Origin: Spirogloea muscicola
Lineage: Eukaryota; Streptophyta; Zygnematophyceae; Spirogloeales; Spirogloeaceae
Reading direction: 5' to 3'
DNA length: 12,179 bases
Assembly (NCBI GenBank): GCA_009602725.1
Contig: WELB01000160.1
Coordinates: forward strand, 148,174-160,352
Positions 7,878 through 12,179 of the stretch are shown one piece after another. Made by a program: the position numbers and the translations under genes. Numbering within the stretch: the stretch's first letter is position 1; the number at the start of each line of letters is the position of its first letter. The notes beneath the pieces are model-generated. The model was not told the DNA's origin and made no database searches. It saw only the letters and a list, made by a program, of their open reading frames with translations.

Positions 7878-8228
7878 CTAGGCTCCTGGAAGTGTGTCCC
7901 CTGGCCAGAGCCAGAGAGCAGCGAGGGCTTTGCCGGCACAAAGGTGCAGCGCGCGGGCCATAGACCTCTGCAGCGAGACGGCCAGGTGCATATGGTACAC
8001 TTGCGCCAGCGACCCGGCTGCAGGAAAATCTATCGGCTCCCGATAGAAGCGACGGGCGATGCTGTGGGGGGCGAGCTGGGTGAGCAGCTCGAGCCACCGA
8101 GCGCCCAGCGCCCCATGGATGTTAATTGCCAACGGGAAGAACTCCTCTTTCCGCGGATGGTCGGCGTACTTGAGCTATTTAGCCTGAGCGGCGCAGGCGA
8201 CTGCATACGCAGCCTTGGTGGCACATAG
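7878..8228 (-). pseudogene. Possible decayed retroelement ORF fragment
   Basis: On the minus strand, one frame reads from about 8228 to a TAG at 7878, broken once by an in-frame TAG at 8175-8177. It is GC-rich, unlike its flanks. The reading after the break begins LKYADHPRKEEFFPLAIN, followed by IHGALGARWLELLTQLA. That pattern recalls the C-terminal tail seen after the reverse transcriptase of some eukaryotic retroelements, where a Lys-rich stretch precedes an F-x-P-hydrophobic-G segment. No reverse transcriptase catalytic motif is present, so only a tail fragment could be left. The surrounding interspersed repeats fit a retroelement graveyard. Chance coding potential in a GC-rich patch is the alternative. 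Confidence 0.25.
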
Positions 8229-8300
8229 AGAAGAAGTGCTCGCCTATAGAGAAGAAGGGCTGGCAAAGCCAGCCCAAAAAAAAGTGGACAATGTGCCGAA
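8227..8300 (-). repeat. Repeat copy with perfect 8-bp stem
   Basis: A 21-bp relative of the 7682-7725 unit is followed by GGGCTGGC (8257-8264), loop AAA, and GCCAGCCC (8268-8275), then an A-run. This is the same arrangement of blocks as at 7682-7795. Confidence 0.7.
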
Positions 8301-8365
8301 AAGGGACTACACTAACAACCACGGCTGAGCTGGGTAGCGGCAAAATTGCCCGTCCTCAGACCTTG

Positions 8366-8410
8366 TGGGGCTGGCTTTTACAGCCCTCGCCCTCCTCTGG
8401 AAGAGCTTTC
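8366..8410 (+). repeat. GGCTGGC...CAGCC short repeat
   Basis: GGGGCTGGCTTTTACAGCC is followed by CTCGCC and TCTGGAAGAGC. This is one of three plus-strand copies clustered within about 210 bp. Confidence 0.7.
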
Positions 8411-8465
8411 TTCTCAGAGCCATTGCCTTCAACTTTCTTTATCAACTTAGAGCCACTTGCATTCT

Positions 8466-8512
8466 CTGGGCTGGCTAATCACAGCCATCGCCCTCTACTG
8501 GAAGAGTCTTCC
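8466..8512 (+). repeat. GGCTGGC...CAGCC short repeat
   Basis: TGGGCTGGCTAATCACAGCC is followed by ATCGCCCTC and TACTGGAAGAG, the second of the clustered plus-strand copies. Confidence 0.7.
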
Positions 8513-8536
8513 TAATATGCTTGTTCGTTTTTCTCT

Positions 8537-8574
8537 CTGGGCTGGCCTCTCACAGCCACCGCCCTCTCCTGGAA
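8537..8574 (+). repeat. GGCTGGC...CAGCC short repeat
   Basis: TGGGCTGGCCTCTCACAGCC is followed by ACCGCCCTCTCCTGGAA, the third clustered copy. It runs straight into the direct repeat at 8580. Confidence 0.7.
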
Positions 8575-8579
8575 TGAGA

Positions 8580-8652
8580 GAAGGCGCGCGGTGTGCATGA
8601 GATTGAGAGGGAGGCCAATTCTAGCCTAAATGTCCTGTTAAAGGGGTAATGA
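8580..8652 (+). repeat. About 73-bp direct repeat, copy 1
   Basis: GAAGGCGCGCGGTG, then GAGGGAGGCCAATTCTAGCC and AAATGTCCTGTTAAAGGGGT recur as GAAGGCGGTG, AAGGGAGGCCAACTCCAGCC and AAATGTCCTGTTACGGGGTG at 8719-8791. Confidence 0.8.
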
Positions 8653-8718
8653 GGACACTAAACATCTCCGAGTGAGCACATGCGTTTTGGACAAGCTAAG
8701 CTGCAAGTGTCCTGGAAG

Positions 8719-8791
8719 AGAAGGCGGTGCACATGACATTGAAAGGGAGGCCAACTCCAGCCTTACAAATGTCCTGTTACGGGGTGATGAG
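8719..8791 (+). repeat. About 73-bp direct repeat, copy 2
   Basis: Diverged second copy of 8580-8652, about 139 bp downstream. It carries a short extra fragment of the unit (AAATGTCCTGGAAG at about 8798-8811). Confidence 0.8.
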
Positions 8792-8872
8792 CTAGCTAAA
8801 TGTCCTGGAAGCGTCCTTCCTGGGCGAGCTCCTCTATCTTCCTCCCAGGATTGGAAGTGCTCTGTCTTTTTG

Positions 8873-9036
8873 TCGGAATTTATTTGTGCTCACCGGTGGG
8901 TACTAATGTCGCCTTAGGCACCTTGCTTTTAGGTCTCCATATTATGTAGCCTTGTTTAATTTGCACTAGACCCTGCCTGAACACTATTGGCTTGAATACC
9001 GTGCATTTCATGCGCTCCGCGTGCCTTTTCTCTCTT
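8873..9036 (+). repeat. Long direct repeat, copy 2
   Basis: Second copy of the 7413-7586 block: TCGGAAT, GTGCTCACC, GTGGGTACTAATGTC, TTATGTAGCCTTG, TTTGCACTAG, CTATTGGCTTGAA and CATTTCATGCGCTCCGC. It ends about 260 bp upstream of the complex I gene ATG. Confidence 0.75.
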
Positions 9037-9154
9037 TCTTTCCCTGTTCCCAGGAGTGGGAGGATGCGCCTGAAGTCGAGCGGCCGCAACGACGATTTCC
9101 AGCAAGCTCCGACGTCAGAGGGAAGACATTTCTTCACACGGGCTGCCTCGTCGT

Positions 9155-9292
9155 GCCGCCGCCGCCGCAGCTGCCGCCGCGGCCGCCGCGAGAGCCACCG
9201 CAGAAAGCGGCTTCCGCTGCAATAGTCCCCCGCTTCTCGCGGCGACTCTCGCGGCGGCTCCCGCGGCGGCGGCGGCGGCGGCGGCGGCGGCC
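9155..9292. repeat. GCC/CGG-rich 5' flank of the complex I gene
   Basis: Interrupted GCC repeats (about 9155-9185) are followed by a nearly pure CGG run (about 9262-9291) directly before the ATG at 9293. This resembles the GCC-rich leader of the minus-strand repeat-protein gene, so GC-trinucleotide 5' UTRs may be common in this genome. Confidence 0.85.
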
Positions 9293-9734
9293 ATGGGCGT
9301 GCCGCTGGAGCAGCCCAAATTCCAGGTGGTGGACGGGACGCCGTCGTTCGGCGTCGCCGTCGGCAACTTCGGCGTCGCCGACTACGCCAAGTGGGCGGGC
9401 CTCACCGCCGCCTCGCTGCCCTTCGGCTACCTCGCAGGCGAGCGCCCCGCCGCCGCCGCCGCTGTCGCTCCATCGCCGCCATCGCCGCCACTGTCGCTTC
9501 CTTCACTGCCGCCGCCGCCTTGCCGCCGCCGCTAACGCAGCGATTCGCCGGGCAATGTGACCTCTCCAACCACCAACAAACACAGGCGCCAGCAGCAACG
9601 TGCGGGGCCCGTCCATGTATGCGGCGGCCACGCTGGGCGCCATTGGCGGCTTCATGCTGGCGTACCAGGCCTCCGCCGGCCGCCTCATGGGCTTCAAACC
9701 CAACGACGCCGAGGTGGCCCGCCTCCGCCGGTGA
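9293..9734 (+). CDS. Mitochondrial complex I 20.9 kDa-type subunit (plant At4g16450-like), 2 exons
   Basis: Exon 1 is 9293-9437 and exon 2 is 9586-9734 (294 nt, 97 aa). The product matches what I recall of the plant NADH:ubiquinone oxidoreductase 20.9 kDa subunit, a small accessory membrane-arm protein of the inner mitochondrial membrane. Conserved stretches are PKFQVVDGTPSFGVAVGNF near residues 8-26, then ADYAKW, GYLAG, RGPSMYAAATLGAIGGFMLA and YQASAGRLMGFKPNDAEVA. Two hydrophobic segments (about residues 36-48 and 59-74) fit membrane helices. The junction is phase 1: GCA G|GC makes a glycine codon. The donor is GC rather than GT, because no GT donor keeps the conserved sequence. The protein is slightly shorter than the roughly 106-aa Arabidopsis form at the C-terminus. 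Confidence 0.88.
9438..9585 (+). other. GC-AG intron of the complex I subunit gene
   Basis: The intron begins GCGAGC after CGCAG and ends ACACAG. It is 148 nt with GCC-rich sequence in its first half. Reading straight through gives a proline/alanine-rich tail and a stop at 9533-9535, losing the second half of the conserved protein. Confidence 0.7.
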
Positions 9735-10642
9735 CGGATCGTGCGTAACGGTGATACTTAAGGAGCGAGACCACTTGGGCGGCGCCCTCGGTGGCTCCCT
9801 TGTTTAGGTTTCCGGGTTTAGGGTTGAGAGCGGCGGCTGCCGTTTGGAGGCTGGTGGGAGCTCATCGTGTCAGTAGCAGGGCGCGCTGAAGAAGCAGATG
9901 CGGCTTCTAAATATCCCATCATGCAGCGTTGTCTGGCACATGCCTTGCATCTTCATGCGGGTCGTGCAGCCCATTGTGATTGCTAGCTTGGGCAGGCCGG
10001 ATGCTGGTGCTGGCCAGCACACCGAGTTTCCTCGGCAAGTGTTATCGCAAGTGCTGTTTGTGAGTTATCAGCTGTTAAAGATTGGCTTGGGACTGGGCTG
10101 GCCACTATTGACACCATGGGCAGTGGTCCTGAGGCTCAAGCTCTGGAGCCTCAGGACCAGCGGCTTCCCTCTTTCACATTCTCCTGCTCATTCTCAACTT
10201 GAAATGGTGCAGGTGCTGAAGGCCACCTCATGTGCTGATTCAAGTGCGTGAAGTTGTTTGATGACAAGTTGCAACAATTGCTTGTATATCACAGAAATCA
10301 ACGAGCCAAAAGAGTATGTGAACAGCTCCTGAGTCTGGGGTTGACTTGTACAGGTTCGCAGGTTTGCAGCAAGTGTCAAAGTCCACAAAATACATTACAG
10401 GCAGACTGTCGGGGAGCGCCGGCTGTGCAACCGCCACTAAGAGCTAAATGGAAGCAGCTGCGCATTGCCGGCGCGCGCCGACAATCTCAGAAGACGAAGT
10501 TGGGCGAGAGCCACCGCCAGAAAACAGCTCCATGGCTGAAAAGTCGTGTGGGCGAGGCTCTCACTACTGCAGGTGAACACTAATGAGCTGCTACATAGTA
10601 CACACGCAGGACACCAGCACTGCTCAGCACATTCGATCTCAA
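9735..10642. other. Intergenic region between convergent genes
   Basis: No convincing gene is visible. It should hold the 3' UTRs of the plus-strand complex I gene and the minus-strand gene beyond 10643. The only structured element is a strong hairpin at 10124-10159. A 111-codon ORF at 10248-10583 is unrecognised and basic, and I do not call it. Confidence 0.55.
10124..10159. repeat. Perfect 14-bp inverted repeat, 8-nt loop
   Basis: TGGTCCTGAGGCTC at 10124-10137 pairs exactly with GAGCCTCAGGACCA at 10146-10159 around the loop AAGCTCTG. It lies about 390 bp after the complex I stop codon and could form a stable hairpin in RNA or a cruciform in DNA. Confidence 0.9.
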
Positions 10643-12179
10643 TCAGCCAGCAGCAGTGGCGACGGCACAACCTTCCGCCCAAATGTTCCGAACGGCCATG
10701 AGGTCCATGAGGTCGCCATCGTCCTCGTAGCCACCGGCCAGATCGGACTCGTAGTCATCCTCCTCGCATAGGCCCCCGTTTCCAAAGGGGTCGTATTCAT
10801 CACCATTGTCGATGTCACTCCCACTCAGATCTGCGCGAGACCAGGGCCAGAACATGTTGGAGCTTCAGAAATCTGCCTAGTCCATGACGAGCAACAAGCG
10901 AGTCTTTGAGCAGGCAAAGGCAGTCTTAAGATCAAGACAATAATCTTACCATCGAGCTGGTGGCGGCTGGCGCTGCGGCTGCAGCGCGGTGTGCCCTCGA
11001 GTGTGTTGATCTCGATGCAAAAGCCAGCTCTCTGATCACGCTCGAGCAGGAGCCGCTGCAGCAGGCGATGGAGACGCTCTATTGCGGCTGCCACGGCGTC
11101 CTCGCCGATCTCCAGGCCCAGTGGCAGCGGCTCAATGTGCGCGCCCAGCGGCATCGCATCGGCAGAGCTCGGACTGCCGCGCTCGCCAGCATCGCCAAGG
11201 CCGCTGATGGCGGCGGCGGCGTCGGTGAGGTCAGGGAAGCTGCCGCTTTGGCTGTCCAGCGACAAGAGCTCGTCCAGGCAGCTCTCCGCGTCAGTCTCGT
11301 CGCCTTCACCGCTGCTGTGACCGTCAGCCTCCAGTGCCGCCTGCCGGAGCTGGAGGAGCTCAGCATTCAAACGTGCGGCGCTGCTGCCGCCCGCAAGCAT
11401 GGAGAAGCACGCCCGTTGCCGTGGCGAGTCCTCGTCCATGCCCCCTGCATCGGGTGGGAGTGGCTGCAATCAACAGACATCAAAACATAACGCTGTCAGA
11501 CAGCCAGCAGCAATGCCAATACACGCATGACATTAATGACAGGTTCAGCTGCTTGAACGACCACGACTGTCACAATATATTGAAGCTCCCAAGAGTCGGC
11601 GATAGTGGTGTCTGATCCGAGCGGGCTCGCACCTGCGCCGTGTGGCTCGTGCGGGCGGCGTCGAGGAGCGCGGCGAGGACCCGCGTGCGGTAGAAGCGCT
11701 GCCCGGGCCCGCCGGCGGCGCCCTCGCGGAACTGCGTGCCGAGCTCCACGTCCCACGCCGCGGGCACCGCCAGCACGACGCTCACGAGGTGCAGCAGGCC
11801 GCCCAGCCGCAGGTCTGCACAGCCAGGTCGATGGCCGTCAAGAGGGCCGTCCGGTCGTCAGCAATGTCCAGTTAGGAACATTGCTTGAGATGCTCACGAC
11901 TGGCTGACAACTGGGTCCTAAAGATGAGGTCAGCTGCTGCCGGACGATGACCACGGCCAATGGAAAGCATGCACTACCAACCCCCGCATTAGCACCAGAA
12001 TTTAAATTCAAGGTACCTATGACTTTGTGGTTATTGTGGTTAGTTGGGAAGAGTGGGTATTAGCCTTGGGTTACGGGGAGCTCACCAGGATGGCAGGCGG
12101 CGAAGCCCGGGCCGGCGGCGCGGGGGAGGCCGAGGATGCGGGCCTCCAGGAGGCGGAAGATGTCGCGCTCCTGCAGCTC
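10643..12179 (-). CDS. Unrecognised protein with acidic C-terminus, last four exons (5' end off window)
   Basis: Exons in order on the minus strand: 12179-12086 (partial), 11814-11633, 11463-10950, 10830-10643 (978 nt, 325 aa plus stop). All introns are GT-AG (271, 169 and 119 nt) with phases 1, 0 and 1, and each junction keeps one long frame. The first two exons read as compact, helical, Leu-rich sequence (DIFRLLEARILGL; LRLGGLLHLVSVVLAVPAAW; FYRTRVLAALLDAARTSHTA). The third has a Ser/Asp/Glu-rich middle and a Leu-rich helix (AIERLHRLLQRLLLERDQ). The last exon is strongly acidic, with DIDNGDEYDPFG and CEEDDYESDLAGGYEDDGD. I do not recognise the family. A folded helical domain with a disordered acidic tail suggests a scaffold, trafficking or chromatin protein, but that is a guess. 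The plus-strand frame at 10960-11490 is its shadow. Confidence 0.65.

Noticed and set aside
7837-8097. Second minus-strand ORF overlapping the retroelement-like relic
   Set aside because: Alternate frame of the same GC-rich patch, with no recognisable pattern.
9021-9560. Arg/Pro-rich plus-strand ORF overlapping the complex I start
   Set aside because: Produced by GCC/CGG repeats in another frame. The complex I frame is the conserved one.
10960-11490. Plus-strand 176-codon ORF
   Set aside because: It is opposite exon 3 of the minus-strand gene, whose phases and GT-AG signals match across four exons. The plus frame has no such support.

Overview
The window reads as nuclear DNA of a green-lineage eukaryote. 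Protein-coding sequence is GC-rich and split by spliceosomal introns of about 120-450 nt. Simple repeats such as (CT)n and CGG/GCC runs lie beside the genes. One gene belongs to a plant methyltransferase-like family, another encodes a mitochondrial complex I subunit with a plant-type sequence, and a third has an upstream cluster resembling ABA-response promoters. A streptophyte (early land plant or streptophyte alga) fits best because of that promoter, but a chlorophyte is not excluded and I cannot name the species.

Layout: (1) 1-2477, (CT)n tract and a four-exon plus-strand gene (200-2477) for a 440-aa SAM-dependent methyltransferase-like protein. (2) 2478-3983, AT-rich non-coding sequence with the likely 3' end of gene 1 and one unrecognised ORF. 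(3) 3984-4976, a two-exon minus-strand gene for a 198-aa protein: a short charged amphipathic N-terminus followed by a Gly/Thr/Met repeat domain. Its intron carries a palindromic, MITE-like element. About 250-400 bp upstream is a cluster of ACGT-core (ABRE/G-box), CE3-like and DRE-like sites. (4) About 5540-9040, a field of degenerate interspersed repeats in both orientations built around GGCTGGC...CAGCC dyads, with a probable decayed retroelement ORF on the minus strand near 7878-8228. (5) 9293-9734, a two-exon plus-strand gene for the plant-type complex I 20.9 kDa-like subunit, with an apparent GC-AG intron. (6) 9735-10642, convergent intergenic sequence with a 14-bp perfect hairpin. (7) 10643-12179, the last four exons of an unrecognised minus-strand gene with an acidic, low-complexity C-terminus, running off the right edge.

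The genes are independent single transcription units; nothing suggests an operon-like or clustered pathway. Splice junctions were inferred by reading-frame phase, GT/GC-AG signals and, for genes 1 and 3, by remembered family conservation. No transcript data or database search was available. The most interesting items are the repeat-domain stress-protein candidate with its promoter cluster, the palindromic intron element and the repeat field.
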